DNA of 33,290 bases, from positions 1 to 33,290 of the forward strand of contig NZ_RAPF01000015.1 in the NCBI RefSeq assembly GCF_003610805.1. The letters are read 5' to 3'. A program made the translations under genes and the position numbers. Of the stretch, positions 15,010-24,061 are shown piece after piece. This DNA is from Altericroceibacterium spongiae. Lineage in GTDB: Bacteria > Pseudomonadota > Alphaproteobacteria > Sphingomonadales > Sphingomonadaceae. The notes beneath the pieces were generated by a model. That model saw nothing but the letters and a program-made list of their open reading frames with translations. It searched no databases and had not been told where the DNA came from. How positions within the stretch are numbered: position 1 is the first letter of the stretch; every line of letters starts with the position of its first letter.

Positions 15010-15549
15010 TTGGGACATGGTTCAGCACAGAGGCTGGGCTCAGGCAACGAAGCTTCGCGCCTCGTTGGATGTTCCCAACTAGAAATGATCCAGTCTTGGA
15101 AAACATTCAAATTGGAAAAGTCTCCCTGCATGGGCCAATCGAGATCAGGACAAGATGATGGCTATTTGGTCCCCAATTCGGAACATATAATGAAAATCGC
15201 GAGCTTTGGCGCGATGCGTCTCATGGCCGACAGGCCACGATGCCTTACCGGAAACCACTGAAATATTATAGAAAACCGGATTTCCGATTTTGGGCAATCA
15301 ACCTTGCAAAAGTCCCTGCTTGACAAGCACACCCTATACGGCTGCCCCGTGGGCTAAGTGACAGAAATAAATGGTAAAATACACCCGTATCACTGCGACA
15401 CGCGTGTATTACGTTTGATAAAACACGCTTTATAGCAATAGCTTACGGCGATTACATCCATATTACCGCATTTTTATATAGACTGCGCTGAATGTGATTG
15501 TAAAAAAGTTTTTGCGATATCCGGACCAGACTCTTTTTCGGAGTTTGGT
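15010..15549. other. AT-richer non-coding stretch upstream of the tra remnant
   Basis: I see no gene here. Base composition becomes clearly AT-richer after about 15250. Around 15380-15440 there are repeated short elements related to ACACSCGT/AAACACGC and a small palindrome ACACGCGTGT (15399-15408). As this lies just upstream of a ribbon-helix-helix gene and traD, it could be the control region or an oriT-like region of a former conjugative element, but no nic site was recognised. Confidence 0.35.
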
Positions 15550-15843
15550 ATGAATAATAAAAGTCGAGTATTGATCTCAATCAGGCTGGAGCCTGAGATT
15601 GCACCTGATATTGAATCTCTCGTAGAGAGTACAAAACAATGGCGCACAGATCTCATTAATTCCTTATTGAAAATTGCTATCGGGCAAACCAAGCGCGGTG
15701 TTAGCATAGATCTCGAACGATGCCTCCTGATGATGGAGTGCATGTACATTACCCTCACCGCTCATCTGGCTGAGGAAAATCCTGAGCTACTCGAAAGGAT
15801 TGTCCAACTCGGTAAAGAGCAGGTCGCTGAACACCATGCGTAA
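15550..15843 (+). CDS. Small ribbon-helix-helix-like protein, tra-associated
   Basis: The 97-residue protein begins with a short beta-strand (SRVLISIRLEPE) followed by two helices (PDIESLVESTKQWRTDLINSLLKIAI), the pattern of ribbon-helix-helix DNA-binding proteins. A longer helical tail follows. Its stop overlaps the ATG of the traD remnant (ATGCGTAA at 15838-15845), so the two genes were translationally coupled. Proteins of this size directly upstream of traD in F-like transfer regions are plausible relaxosome or coupling accessories. It is the only apparently intact gene in the decayed block. The specific family was not identified. Confidence 0.6.
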   Translation: MNNKSRVLISIRLEPEIAPDIESLVESTKQWRTDLINSLLKIAIGQTKRGVSIDLERCLLMMECMYITLTAHLAEENPELLERIVQLGKEQVAEHHA

Positions 15844-16503
15844 GGACATCCGGTTCAGCAACAAAGCCGTCACGTTGCAGCATCGTTCCGCACGCGGAAA
15901 GGTGAAGCGAAACGCGAATAACTTTACGCGTGGATCACAGCTCTTCAGTCACGAGATGCGCATGACCTGGGCGGCCTTCGAGTACTCGTTTACATATGGT
16001 GTGCCACTTTCATTATTTCGCTCTCTGGCCTCACCTATTTCTATCTCGCCAATCACGAGACACAGCTCATCATTATGAAGCTCTATTCCGAGCTTTGGGC
16101 CTCCATGGATCTGGACCCGCCCAAGGTCGTCAATTTAACGATACCGAACGGAAGTGAAGTCCGGAGTGAAATAAGCTGGGTCGCTCATCATCCGGCTGTG
16201 CAAATGGCATGGATGAAAGCGAAGAATACCCTCATCGCTTCAATCGTCACTGCCTGTGCCATTTGCACTCATTTTACGCTCTGGTTTTTCAATTTTTCGA
16301 CCCGCCGCGGGCGAGACATTCTGACCGAACGTCATGAGCGCGGCGCGCTCCTTATACCCGCCGAGGAACTTGCCTCCGAAGTGGGCCGAAACAACACCAA
16401 AAATTCAAGGAGCATTGCGCCAAAATTACCCTGCAGCTCAAACCGAACAAGGTCCTTGCGCTGCCTCTCGAAGAGCGTGTCCGGCGAGGGTATCGGGTAA
16501 GGT
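15838..16503 (+). pseudogene. traD: traD remnant (type IV coupling protein, N-terminal part)
   Basis: The sequence starts MRKDIRFSNKAVTLQHRSARGK and NANNFTRGSQLFSHEMRMTW, the N-terminus of sphingomonad F-type TraD. A first shift near 16005-16020 moves to the frame reading GLTYFYLANHETQ, then MKLYSELWASMDLDPPKVVNL, a second membrane helix (TLIASIVTACAICTHFTLWFFNF) and STRRGRDILTERHERGALLIPAEEL. A second shift near 16395-16415 moves to KFKEHCAKITLQLKPNKVLALPLEER. Homology ends near 16503, before the Walker A motif. About 220 of some 600-700 residues survive. TraD links the relaxosome to the mating channel; this copy is dead. Confidence 0.75.
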
Positions 16504-16815
16504 AAAAGCGCGGTTGCGAACCAGCGCGTCTCACCCCCGCGCGAAGGGTTCACCCGCTATTGCCTGATGAAACCGAAAGACCGGTCCGCCAACGGATCGG
16601 GCTTTTGTGTAGTGGCTATCTTGCCACAGATCGGTTCGGAAGCGTGGCTGTGTTGTTGTGTGCCATCGTTGTTCCGTGTGGCAGTTTCGTTCAGCTACGG
16701 ACAATTTATAGCAATAAATTCAGATTCTTAGCAAGGAACTCATTGAGGCTCTGCCGGGCGCCGACACTGCGGTAAATCCTTTGAATTGCTACAAAATAAC
16801 CGTTCTGAATAAGCG
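16504..16815. other. Boundary stretch between tra remnant and receptor gene
   Basis: No coding sequence is supported. The stretch holds the terminator at 16581-16606 and then AT-rich sequence up to the receptor promoter. It probably contains the right boundary of the acquired block. Confidence 0.4.
16581..16606 (+). terminator. Intrinsic terminator after the traD remnant
   Basis: CCGGTCCG (16581-16588), loop CCAA, CGGATCGG (16593-16600) form an 8-bp stem with one G-U pair, followed by GCTTTT. It insulates the receptor promoter downstream from the tra block. Confidence 0.65.
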
Positions 16816-16844
16816 TTGACAACGCAGGACGGCAAAAATATGTA
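16816..16844 (+). promoter_or_regulatory. Sigma-70-type promoter for the first TonB-dependent receptor
   Basis: TTGACA (16816-16821), 17-bp spacer, TATGTA (16839-16844). The -10 overlaps the palindromic operator candidate at 16841-16852. Confidence 0.55.
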
Positions 16845-16852
16845 GCGCTATA
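16841..16852 (+). promoter_or_regulatory. Candidate LacI-family operator, copy 1
   Basis: TGTAGCGCTATA is a near-perfect palindrome with a central CpG, as in many LacI-family operators. Sixteen bases (16840-16855) are identical to the sequence at 28080-28095 in the lacI/MFS divergent region. It overlaps the -10 of the promoter above, so binding should repress it. Confidence 0.65.
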
Positions 16853-16934
16853 AATCTGTCGTCGAGAGCAGGTTTCCCATCACCGCAGTTCAGTTGATGC
16901 GTGATGCAGCAGGTTCACACAGGGGAGGATATTG

Positions 16935-19223
16935 ATGACAACCCGTTTCCGTATGTCTTCGCGTATCGTTCTGGCAGGTGCCAGCGTGATCGCAATGAGT
17001 GCTTTTTCCGGACAGGCTTATGCGCAGGACAGCGCTGCCGCGGCAGAAGACAATTTCGATGCTAATGCTATCGTCGTGACCGCCAATCTGCGCGAACAGA
17101 CGCTGGAAGAAGTGCCGCTGGCCGTTTCCGTCGTATCGGGTGACCGGCTTGACGATGTTGGCGTGGGCGGGATCGAAGCGATCACCGACACGGCTCCCTC
17201 GCTGACTTTCACCAAGGGTGACAATCCGGGCAACTCCTCGCTTTCTATTCGCGGCATCGGCACCAGCTCATTTTCTATCGCGGTCGAACCGGCCGTGTCT
17301 GTGGTGGTTGACGGTGTGGTGATGGCGCGTTCGGGTCAGGGCTTTCAGGACCTTATCGATGTGCAGCGCGTGGAAGTTCTGCGCGGTCCGCAATCCACTC
17401 TTTTCGGCAAGAATGCGTCCGCCGGTCTGATTTCAGTGACTACTGAAGATCCTTCCGATTATCTGACCGGCAAGGTCGATGCCAGCCTGGCTTCGGGCGG
17501 TGAATATTCGGTGCGCGGATCGGTCTCCGGCCCGCTGAGCGATACGGCCGGCGCCAGCCTCAGCGGTTTCTACAAACAGTATGACGGCTTTCTCGATAAT
17601 GTGTCCGGCATTGGCGATCATCACCGCGCCGGCTATGAAAATTACGGTTTCCGCGGCAAGCTGAAATTCGAACCGAGCAGCGATCTGGATATCACGCTGA
17701 TCGGCGATTATCGCCATGGTAAGGATAATTCGACCTTCACTTTCCGCCACGTTTATGCCGAACCTTACGCCAATGCGATGAGCCCGGTTGAGCCGGGTGC
17801 GGCCAATCGCGACGTCAATATCAACGCGCCGACCGACAACACATCCGAACAGTGGGGGCTGTCGGCCAAGATCGACTATGATTTTGCCGATAACTTCCAG
17901 CTCACTTCGATCAGTTCCTATCGCGAATGGGATTTCGAAGGGAACAGCGATGTCGACGGCACACCGCTGAGCGAGCCGGCACCGGGCGTCAATCTGTGGG
18001 ACATCAATCGCGGCCTGACCGATCTCAAGCAGATGTCGCAGGAAGTGCGTGTCGCATCGGGCGATCTGGGCGGTTTCGACATTCTGTTCGGCGCTTTCGC
18101 TTTCAACCTCAAGGCTGATCGTGGCTTCATGCGCCGGATGCGTTTCCTCAACGACGTCAATCGTTCGGGCCAGTTCAGCGGTTCGACCGAAACCACCAAT
18201 CTGGCGGCTTTCGTCAGCACCAATATCTATCTGTCCGACACGACTGAAATGTTCGGTGGCCTGCGCCTGATCCATGAAAAGCTGGATTATGACGTGTTCC
18301 GGGATCCGGCCAATGTGCTGGTCGATGGCGATCTGGCGCTGGGCGGCTCGACCGGCACCTATGCCGATTTCGGCGGTTCAACCAAAGATACGGCTTTCGT
18401 TGGCAAGATCGGCCTGCGTCAGCAGGTTTCCGATTATGGCAATGTCTATGCCAGCTATGCACGCGGCTATAAGGGCAAGGGCTTCAATCTGGTCTTCGGC
18501 ACCACCCCCGATTACGAACCGGTGGATGCGGAAAAGTCCGATGCCTATGAAATCGGTGCCAAGCTGACCACGCTGGATCGCAGCCTGTCGCTCAATCTGG
18601 CGGCGTTCTATACCAAGTATAAAAACTTCCAGGGTCAGGCACAGCTGCCCGGCGATGTCTCTTTCGTGCTGCTCAATGCCGGGCAGGTCTCGACCAAGGG
18701 TATCGAAGCAGAGGCAACCTATACGCCGACAGATCTGACGACGATCTCGCTCGGTGCGACCTTCCTCGATGCGCGGATCGATGAATATCCTCTCGGGCCG
18801 TGCTATTACCGCCAGACCGCAGCCGAAGGCTGCGTCGACGGTGCACAGGATCTGGCCGGCGGCGATCTGCCCAATGCGCCCGATCTGCGTCTGACCGGCT
18901 TTATCAAGCAAACCGTTCCTCTCGGCGATTCGCTGCCTTTCGACGGCTTCGTCCAGTCGAACTTCACCTATCAGAGCAAGGTGCAGTTCGGGATGGATCA
19001 GGACCCGACGACGCGGCAGGGCGGCTATGCCGTGGTGAATGCCGGACTGGGTATCGATTCCAAGGATGATCGTTATTCGGTGACCTTCTTCGTCCGGAAT
19101 CTCTTCGACAAGAATTATGTCGGTTACATTTTCTCGTCAGGCTGGAATGGCGGCCGTGTCTACCAGCAGGTGGTCCGCGATGCGTCCCGCTATGTCGGGG
19201 TGAAAGCATCCTATAACTTCTGA
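16935..19223 (+). CDS. TonB-dependent receptor 1
   Basis: ATG 16935 has GGAGG 6 nt upstream; the TTG just before it is less likely. The 762-residue protein has a signal peptide ending near YAQ. A TonB box follows (AIVVTANLREQTLEEVP, about residues 44-60), then a plug (SLSIRGIGTSSFSIAVEPAVSVVVDGVVMAR...VEVLRGPQSTLFGKNASAGLISV) and a beta-barrel ending ASYNF. It would import a ligand across the outer membrane using TonB energy. These sphingomonad receptors serve carbohydrates, aromatics and other organics as well as iron chelates, so the ligand cannot be read from sequence. The shared operator with the MFS/sulfatase side suggests a substrate of that pathway. A strong terminator follows. Confidence 0.88.
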   Translation: MTTRFRMSSRIVLAGASVIAMSAFSGQAYAQDSAAAAEDNFDANAIVVTANLREQTLEEVPLAVSVVSGDRLDDVGVGGIEAITDTAPSLTFTKGDNPGNSSLSIRGIGTSSFSIAVEPAVSVVVDGVVMARSGQGFQDLIDVQRVEVLRGPQSTLFGKNASAGLISVTTEDPSDYLTGKVDASLASGGEYSVRGSVSGPLSDTAGASLSGFYKQYDGFLDNVSGIGDHHRAGYENYGFRGKLKFEPSSDLDITLIGDYRHGKDNSTFTFRHVYAEPYANAMSPVEPGAANRDVNINAPTDNTSEQWGLSAKIDYDFADNFQLTSISSYREWDFEGNSDVDGTPLSEPAPGVNLWDINRGLTDLKQMSQEVRVASGDLGGFDILFGAFAFNLKADRGFMRRMRFLNDVNRSGQFSGSTETTNLAAFVSTNIYLSDTTEMFGGLRLIHEKLDYDVFRDPANVLVDGDLALGGSTGTYADFGGSTKDTAFVGKIGLRQQVSDYGNVYASYARGYKGKGFNLVFGTTPDYEPVDAEKSDAYEIGAKLTTLDRSLSLNLAAFYTKYKNFQGQAQLPGDVSFVLLNAGQVSTKGIEAEATYTPTDLTTISLGATFLDARIDEYPLGPCYYRQTAAEGCVDGAQDLAGGDLPNAPDLRLTGFIKQTVPLGDSLPFDGFVQSNFTYQSKVQFGMDQDPTTRQGGYAVVNAGLGIDSKDDRYSVTFFVRNLFDKNYVGYIFSSGWNGGRVYQQVVRDASRYVGVKASYNF

Positions 19224-19243
19224 GTCCCACCGGTCTCTCCCGG

Positions 19244-19275
19244 AAAAGGCGGCAGCTTCGGTTGCCGCCTTTTTT
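19244..19275 (+). terminator. Intrinsic terminator between receptor 1 and tetR
   Basis: AAAAGGCGGCA (19244-19254), 8-nt loop GCTTCGGT, TGCCGCCTTTT (19263-19273) then TT. The A-tract on the left arm lets it work on both strands, which fits the convergent receptor and tetR genes. Confidence 0.85.
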
Positions 19276-19324
19276 CGTTGGGCGAGCGGGTGGGAGATCT
19301 GCTTGCCCGTTTCAATGTAAAGCA

Positions 19325-19903
19325 TCACCCGGAAGTATTTGCCGTGTTCTGCCCCAGTGCTGCGATGAAAGCATCCAGTGCAAAATCGAAGGTTTCGCTC
19401 ACCGGGTGGATCGAGCTGGCGAATTCGAGATGGCCTTCGTGCTGGAGGTTGATCACATAGCCGAGGATGAAGCTGCCCAAAGCGCCGGTGGCGGCAAGCG
19501 CCTTGTTGCGCGGGAGGCCGGCCTTCATCAGCGCTTCGCTGAACTGAGGCACGATTTCATTGCGCATCTTGTCGGTCGGCCGGGAAAGCGATGCGATACG
19601 GCCGCTATCGGGAAATTCCAGCAGGATCTTGCAGTGATTATTGGCAAGTCTGCGAATCCATTCGCGCCAGTCCGATGCAGGGGGCGTGCGCTCCAGAGCC
19701 ATTTCCAGAAGCCGCTCGATCATCATGCCGTAGAGATCCTGCATGCTGGAAATGTGATAATAAATCGCCGGGCCTTTGACGCCGAGCTTGGTAGCCAGTT
19801 TGCGGCTTGAAAGGCCGGCCAGCCCGTCCTGTTCCACCAGTTCCCATGCCGCACTGACGATACGCTCATGGTCGAGCAAAGGATCATCTTTGGACGGACG
19901 CAT
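19325..19903 (-). CDS. TetR-family transcriptional regulator
   Basis: ATG 19903 is chosen because AGGGAG lies 7 nt upstream on the minus strand and TetR homology begins there; an earlier in-frame start at 19972 would add an unusual tail. The 192-residue protein has a HTH at about residues 10-55 (RIVSAAWELVEQDGLAGLSSRKLATKLGVKGPAIYYHISSMQDLYG). Its C-terminal ligand domain resembles the tetracycline-repressor-like type. It is divergent from the SDR gene, and a perfect 7+7+7 inverted repeat lies between them (20003-20023), so it most likely represses the SDR/NTF2/receptor/MFS operon and perhaps itself. The inducer is unknown. Confidence 0.85.
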   Translation of the reverse strand: MRPSKDDPLLDHERIVSAAWELVEQDGLAGLSSRKLATKLGVKGPAIYYHISSMQDLYGMMIERLLEMALERTPPASDWREWIRRLANNHCKILLEFPDSGRIASLSRPTDKMRNEIVPQFSEALMKAGLPRNKALAATGALGSFILGYVINLQHEGHLEFASSIHPVSETFDFALDAFIAALGQNTANTSG

Positions 19904-20002
19904 TCTGTAACTCCCTGAACCTCCCTTTCTAAAGCGTGCCGCGATGAAAGAGGTCAAGCCTGGCGTAGACAAAACCTCTTCTTAAAGCCGGTTCTTGACA
20001 GT

Positions 20003-20023
20003 AAACTTAGCAGTGATAAGTTT
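20003..20023 (+). promoter_or_regulatory. Candidate TetR operator
   Basis: AAACTTA (20003-20009) and TAAGTTT (20017-20023) are perfect inverted arms around GCAGTGA. TTGACA (19995-20000) sits immediately upstream, so the repeat covers the spacer and -10 area of the SDR-operon promoter. The location between tetR and its divergent target is typical. Confidence 0.65.
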
Positions 20024-20069
20024 CGCTTCAAACAGGTGGCGCAAAGCCATCGGGAGAGGAGAATTATCT

Positions 20070-20147
20070 ATGCGAAAGCCGCGCTTTGCCGGCCTGTCCG
20101 GCCTTGCCTGCCTTGTTTCCCAACTGCCTTCGGGGGTGCGGATATGA
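20070..20147 (+). CDS. Short leader ORF coupled to the SDR gene
   Basis: ATG 20070 follows a strong GGGAGAGGAG site at 8-nt spacing and opens a 25-codon frame (MRKPRFAGLSGLACLVSQLP...) whose TGA (20145-20147) overlaps the SDR ATG as ATGA. The SDR start itself has only a weak ribosome site, so ribosomes may reach it by termination-reinitiation. No homology is recognised. It may be a leader peptide or simply an untranslated-region coincidence. Confidence 0.4.
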   Translation: MRKPRFAGLSGLACLVSQLPSGVRI

Positions 20148-20986
20148 GCGGCGCCATGACGCAGGAGGTTGCGCTCGTGACAGGCGGCGGACGGGGTTTC
20201 GGCCGCGCGATAGCGGAGCGCTTCGCTGCAGAGGGGGCCGCGGTGGCAGTCATGTCCCGCAGCGGCAATCAGCTCGATGAGGTGGTCTCTGCGATCGAAG
20301 CCGAAGGCGGCAGGGCCATGGCCGTTACCGGTGATGTCACCAGCGCAGACGATGTTGCCCGCGCTGTCGGTCGGGTGACAGCGGCGTTCGGCACAATCAC
20401 ACGTCTGGTCAGCAATGCCGGTGTGCCCGGCCCTTTCGGCCCCCTTTGGGTGACCGATCCCGATAAATGGTGGGAGGCCGAGCAGGTCCATTTGCGGGCG
20501 CCCTATCTGCTGCTGCGTCATGTGATGCCCGATATGGTGGCCAATGATCGCGGACGGATCATTCTTGTCTCTGCCATTGCCAGTCGGCTCACCCTGCCGG
20601 GTCTTTCGGCTTACAGTGTCGGGAAGGCGGCGCAGAACAAGCTGGTCGAGATGGTCGCGGAGGAAATAAAGGAAACCTCGCTTAAAATCTTCGCGATCGA
20701 TCCCGGCTTTGTCGTCACCCAGTTGGGACTCGACACATATAATTCCCCCGATGCGCGCAAATATATGCCGCATATGATGAAATATCTGGAGGAAGGGCAG
20801 GCGCGCGACAATGCCGATGCCGACCTCTATCGCTGTGCGCAAAGATGCGTCGATCTGTTCAGCGGGCGCTACGACTTGCTGTCCGGGCGTTATATGGAGC
20901 TTGACGATCCGATCGATGACTGGCTGGCGCAGGCCCGTGAACGGGGCGAAACGCAGGCTGCCGATGCGGCGGAGAACGTATCATGA
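20144..20986 (+). CDS. Short-chain dehydrogenase/reductase 1
   Basis: From ATG 20144 the protein has 280 residues; an in-frame start at 20036 would add an unrelated tail. The Rossmann cofactor motif TGGGRGFG is at residues 13-20, the NAG motif follows (VSNAGVPGP) and the catalytic Tyr157-x3-Lys161 is in SAYSVGK, with the Ser in the preceding VSAIAS strand. SDRs interconvert alcohols and ketones with NAD(P). It is the first full gene of a plus-strand run (SDR, NTF2-fold protein, receptor 2, MFS, two NTF2-fold proteins, SDR 2) and overlaps the next gene by 4 bp (ATGA). The substrate is unknown. Confidence 0.88.
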   Translation: MSGAMTQEVALVTGGGRGFGRAIAERFAAEGAAVAVMSRSGNQLDEVVSAIEAEGGRAMAVTGDVTSADDVARAVGRVTAAFGTITRLVSNAGVPGPFGPLWVTDPDKWWEAEQVHLRAPYLLLRHVMPDMVANDRGRIILVSAIASRLTLPGLSAYSVGKAAQNKLVEMVAEEIKETSLKIFAIDPGFVVTQLGLDTYNSPDARKYMPHMMKYLEEGQARDNADADLYRCAQRCVDLFSGRYDLLSGRYMELDDPIDDWLAQARERGETQAADAAENVS

Positions 20987-21696
20987 GCCTCGAAGACAGG
21001 CTCGACCGTCTGGAGGCCGAGAACCGTGCCTTGCGGCATGATCTGACAGCGCTTCAGGATGAACGGGCGATCCGCCAGCTTCATCACAATTACGGCTATT
21101 TCATGGATAAATGGCTGTTTCCCGAAATTGTCGATCTCTTCACCGAAGACGCGACGCTTTACTTCCTCAATGGCATTTTCCGGGGGCGTGCAGGCGCATC
21201 GCGTATGTATGGCTATGCCGGTGAAGGTGTTCGCGGCCCGCGCGACGGGCTGCTCTTCGAACATCTGCTCATGCAGGACGTCATCCATGTCGCTGCTGAT
21301 GGAAAAACAGCGCGCGGCCGTTTCCACGCTCTCCTGTTCGTTTCCGTGCATGACAGTGTGAAGCACCGCTATCCCGACTGGCCTTCGCAATTCTGGGAAG
21401 GCGGCATTCACGAGAATGAATATCGCAAAGTGGACGGGATCTGGAAGGTTTCGCGCTTCGATTACCGGATTGCCTATCAGGCCGATTACGCCACCGGATG
21501 GGCTGCAGCGCCTGACCATCCGCTGATGGTTCGCCCCTTTGCCGGAACCTTTCCCGAAGTGCCGGGCGGCCCGGACGAATTAAGGCCTATGCCGCCGCAA
21601 TGGCCGCAGGCCACTTTCCCGCCCTTCCATTATCGGCATCCGGTTACCGGCAAGCCGATCCCGGAAGAAATCAACGGAGTGAAAATGTCTGAATAA
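20983..21696 (+). CDS. NTF2/SnoaL-fold protein with N-terminal coiled coil
   Basis: The 237-residue protein begins with a short coiled coil (LEDRLDRLEAENRALRHDLTALQ). A SnoaL_4-like NTF2-fold domain follows, recognisable by IRQLHHNYGYFMDKWLFPEIVDLFTEDATLYF and WKVSRFDYRI. The C-terminal ~60 residues are Pro-rich (FPEVPGGPDELRPMPPQWP). The fold is used by isomerases, dehydratases and cyclases as well as ring-hydroxylating dioxygenase small subunits; no catalytic residues could be assigned. It is translationally coupled to SDR 1, which suggests consecutive steps of one pathway. Confidence 0.75.
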   Translation: MSLEDRLDRLEAENRALRHDLTALQDERAIRQLHHNYGYFMDKWLFPEIVDLFTEDATLYFLNGIFRGRAGASRMYGYAGEGVRGPRDGLLFEHLLMQDVIHVAADGKTARGRFHALLFVSVHDSVKHRYPDWPSQFWEGGIHENEYRKVDGIWKVSRFDYRIAYQADYATGWAAAPDHPLMVRPFAGTFPEVPGGPDELRPMPPQWPQATFPPFHYRHPVTGKPIPEEINGVKMSE

Positions 21697-21720
21697 CAGA
21701 ACCATATGTGGGAGAAGGAC

Positions 21721-24054
21721 ATGTCAAAAAATAAAATGAACACGTTCGCATTATTGAGGGGTGCAGCGGTCTCGGGCCTGATCTGCGGAGGAATGGCTGC
21801 TGCACCGGCCTTTGCGCAGCAGGTGGCCGAAGAGGACACACAGGCAGAGACTTCTAACGGCCAGATCTCTGAAATCGTGGTAACGGCTCAGTTTCGTTCG
21901 CAAAATCTACAGGATACGCCGCTTGCCATCACTGCGATAGACAGCGCGCTGATCGAGGCACGCAGCCAGAACAATATCGAAGACGTCGCCAAAACTGCGC
22001 CCAGCGTGCAATTCACTTCGGGCGGTCAGGGCGGCGGTGCGCAGACCGCTGCGGTCAATATTCGCGGCATTGGCGCCAGTGACTTCCTGTTCCCCAACGA
22101 ACCGGGTGTCGGCATTTATATCGATGATGTTTATTATGGCATCAGCCTGGGTTCGGCTTTCGATCTGCTCGATCTCGACCGGGTGGAGGTGCTGCGCGGG
22201 CCGCAGGGCACGCTTTCCGGGAAGAATTCGATCGGCGGTTCGATCAAGATGTTTACCCGCAAGCCCGATGAAACGCCCGACGCTTATATTCAGGCGGAAT
22301 ACGGGTCTTACGATCGCATGCAGATTTCCGGCGGAACCAATATCACGCTGGCGCAGGACAGACTCTATGCGCGTGTTACCGGCCTTGCCCGGTCGGTCGA
22401 CGGTTTCCTGAAACGGCTCGATTACAATTGCGCCAATGACACCGATACAGCGCCGGGCGGCACTTTTGCGCTGGCCAGCGACGATTGCGTGATAGGCACG
22501 GAAGGCGGGCAGGACCTTTATGCGTTGCGCGGCGCGTTGCGCTTCATTGCCAGCGCCGATATCGAGAACACGCTAACGGTCGATTTTACCAAAGATCACT
22601 CGGAAGCGTCCCCCAGCAAATCCATCATTTATGTCTCCCCGGAATATATTACCGGGCCGGAAGACTATACCAGTTACGCCAATTATACCGGCTATCCCGG
22701 CACCGATCAGCAGTTCACCAATCCGGCGATCAGCTATGTCACCCAATGGGGCATTGCCAATACGTTCGACTGGCAGATCGGCAGCAATGTCAGTCTGAAA
22801 TCGATCACGGCTTTCCGCAAGACCAGGGGCCGCAATGCCTGGGACGGCGATAATTCGCCCGAACATCAGGTCAATGATTTCAACGTTTTCAAGCACGAAC
22901 AATTCACCCAGGAACTGCGTCTTTCGGCCGATATTGGCGAGATGATCGAAGCGACGATTGGAGGGTATTATTACAATGCCGACAGCCGGCTGACCGGCAG
23001 AGTGAGCAATGGGGCTGCCGCGCTCGATTTCGTACCCAACGATCCTTTCGATCAGGAATCGAAATCCGGTTTCATTCATCTGGTGCTCTCGCCCACCGAC
23101 ACGCTCCATTTCACCGGCGGGCTGCGCTACACCAAGGAAGACAAGACCTATACGTTCAACCGGGCAAGCGGCATACCGGGCGAACCCGTCAATCCGCTGG
23201 TTGCACCGCTCGATGGTCTGGTGGGAGAATTTCACGGCGACCGGTGGGATTACCGGGTGGCGGCGGATTATGAATTCTATCCCGATATCCATGTCTATGC
23301 GCAGGTGGCCACGGGTTTCAAAGGTGGAGGGGTCAATCCGCGGCCTTTCACGGCATCGCAGCTCGTCCCTTACGATCAGGAAACCTCGACCAGCTATGAA
23401 GCGGGGCTGAAAAGCTTCCTGTTCGATCGCCATTTGCGGCTCAATCTGGCCGCCTATCACACCGATTATCAGGACTATCAGGGACAGGTCAGCTCATGCC
23501 CCGAAATCAGCCCGCCGGGTTTTCCCTTCTGTTCCGCCACGCTCAACGTCGCGGATGCCGATATTGACGGTTTTGAAGTGGAATTCGACTTCCGCCCGGT
23601 CGAAGGTTTAAGTTTCGATGGCTCGGTCAGCTATACCGATTTTCAGTTTGCCGATGCGCGGGCGGGAAGCGGAATCATCGCAGGTGAAACCCGGCCGATT
23701 TTCGTTCCCGCATGGAAATATGCGCTTGGCGCGCAATATGAAATCGGCCTTGGCGATCGCGGTACATTGCGGCCGCGGGTCGATTATGCCTGGCAGGACG
23801 ACATGGAAAGCACGATCCCCAACGGGATTGAGGGCTTCACATTCGGAACGGTCGATTCCTACGGCGTTCTCAATGCCCGGCTGACCTATCTGTCACCCGA
23901 TGAGAACTGGGAGCTGGCGCTGGCAGCCACCAATGTGACCGACAAGTTCTATTATGCGAACAAGTTCGATCGCTACACGCAAAGCGGCAATGTCTACGGC
24001 ACGGTGGGGCGTCCGCGCGAATTCCGTTTCAGCGTGAAGCGGCGCTTCAATTGA
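21721..24054 (+). CDS. TonB-dependent receptor 2
   Basis: ATG 21721 is chosen over 21706 because GGAGAAGG lies 5 nt upstream. The 777-residue protein has a signal peptide ending near AFAQ. Its TonB box is EIVVTAQFRSQNLQDTP (about residues 49-65). The plug contains VNIRGIGASDFLFPNEPGVGIYIDD and VEVLRGPQGTLSGKNSIGG, and the barrel ends with aromatic F before the terminal N. Two Cys pairs in extracellular-loop positions (NCANDTD...DDCVIG and SSCPEISPPGFPFCS) could form disulfides. It lies inside the SDR/MFS operon, implying uptake of the pathway substrate across the outer membrane. It is distinct in sequence from receptor 1, so the locus has two entry gates. Confidence 0.88.
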   Translation: MSKNKMNTFALLRGAAVSGLICGGMAAAPAFAQQVAEEDTQAETSNGQISEIVVTAQFRSQNLQDTPLAITAIDSALIEARSQNNIEDVAKTAPSVQFTSGGQGGGAQTAAVNIRGIGASDFLFPNEPGVGIYIDDVYYGISLGSAFDLLDLDRVEVLRGPQGTLSGKNSIGGSIKMFTRKPDETPDAYIQAEYGSYDRMQISGGTNITLAQDRLYARVTGLARSVDGFLKRLDYNCANDTDTAPGGTFALASDDCVIGTEGGQDLYALRGALRFIASADIENTLTVDFTKDHSEASPSKSIIYVSPEYITGPEDYTSYANYTGYPGTDQQFTNPAISYVTQWGIANTFDWQIGSNVSLKSITAFRKTRGRNAWDGDNSPEHQVNDFNVFKHEQFTQELRLSADIGEMIEATIGGYYYNADSRLTGRVSNGAAALDFVPNDPFDQESKSGFIHLVLSPTDTLHFTGGLRYTKEDKTYTFNRASGIPGEPVNPLVAPLDGLVGEFHGDRWDYRVAADYEFYPDIHVYAQVATGFKGGGVNPRPFTASQLVPYDQETSTSYEAGLKSFLFDRHLRLNLAAYHTDYQDYQGQVSSCPEISPPGFPFCSATLNVADADIDGFEVEFDFRPVEGLSFDGSVSYTDFQFADARAGSGIIAGETRPIFVPAWKYALGAQYEIGLGDRGTLRPRVDYAWQDDMESTIPNGIEGFTFGTVDSYGVLNARLTYLSPDENWELALAATNVTDKFYYANKFDRYTQSGNVYGTVGRPREFRFSVKRRFN

Positions 24055-24061
24055 TTGTGTG

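Noticed and set aside
15380-15440. Possible CRISPR or iteron array in the AT-rich stretch
   Set aside because: The repeated ACACSCGT-like words are short, imperfect and irregularly spaced, with no unit-length repeats or spacers.
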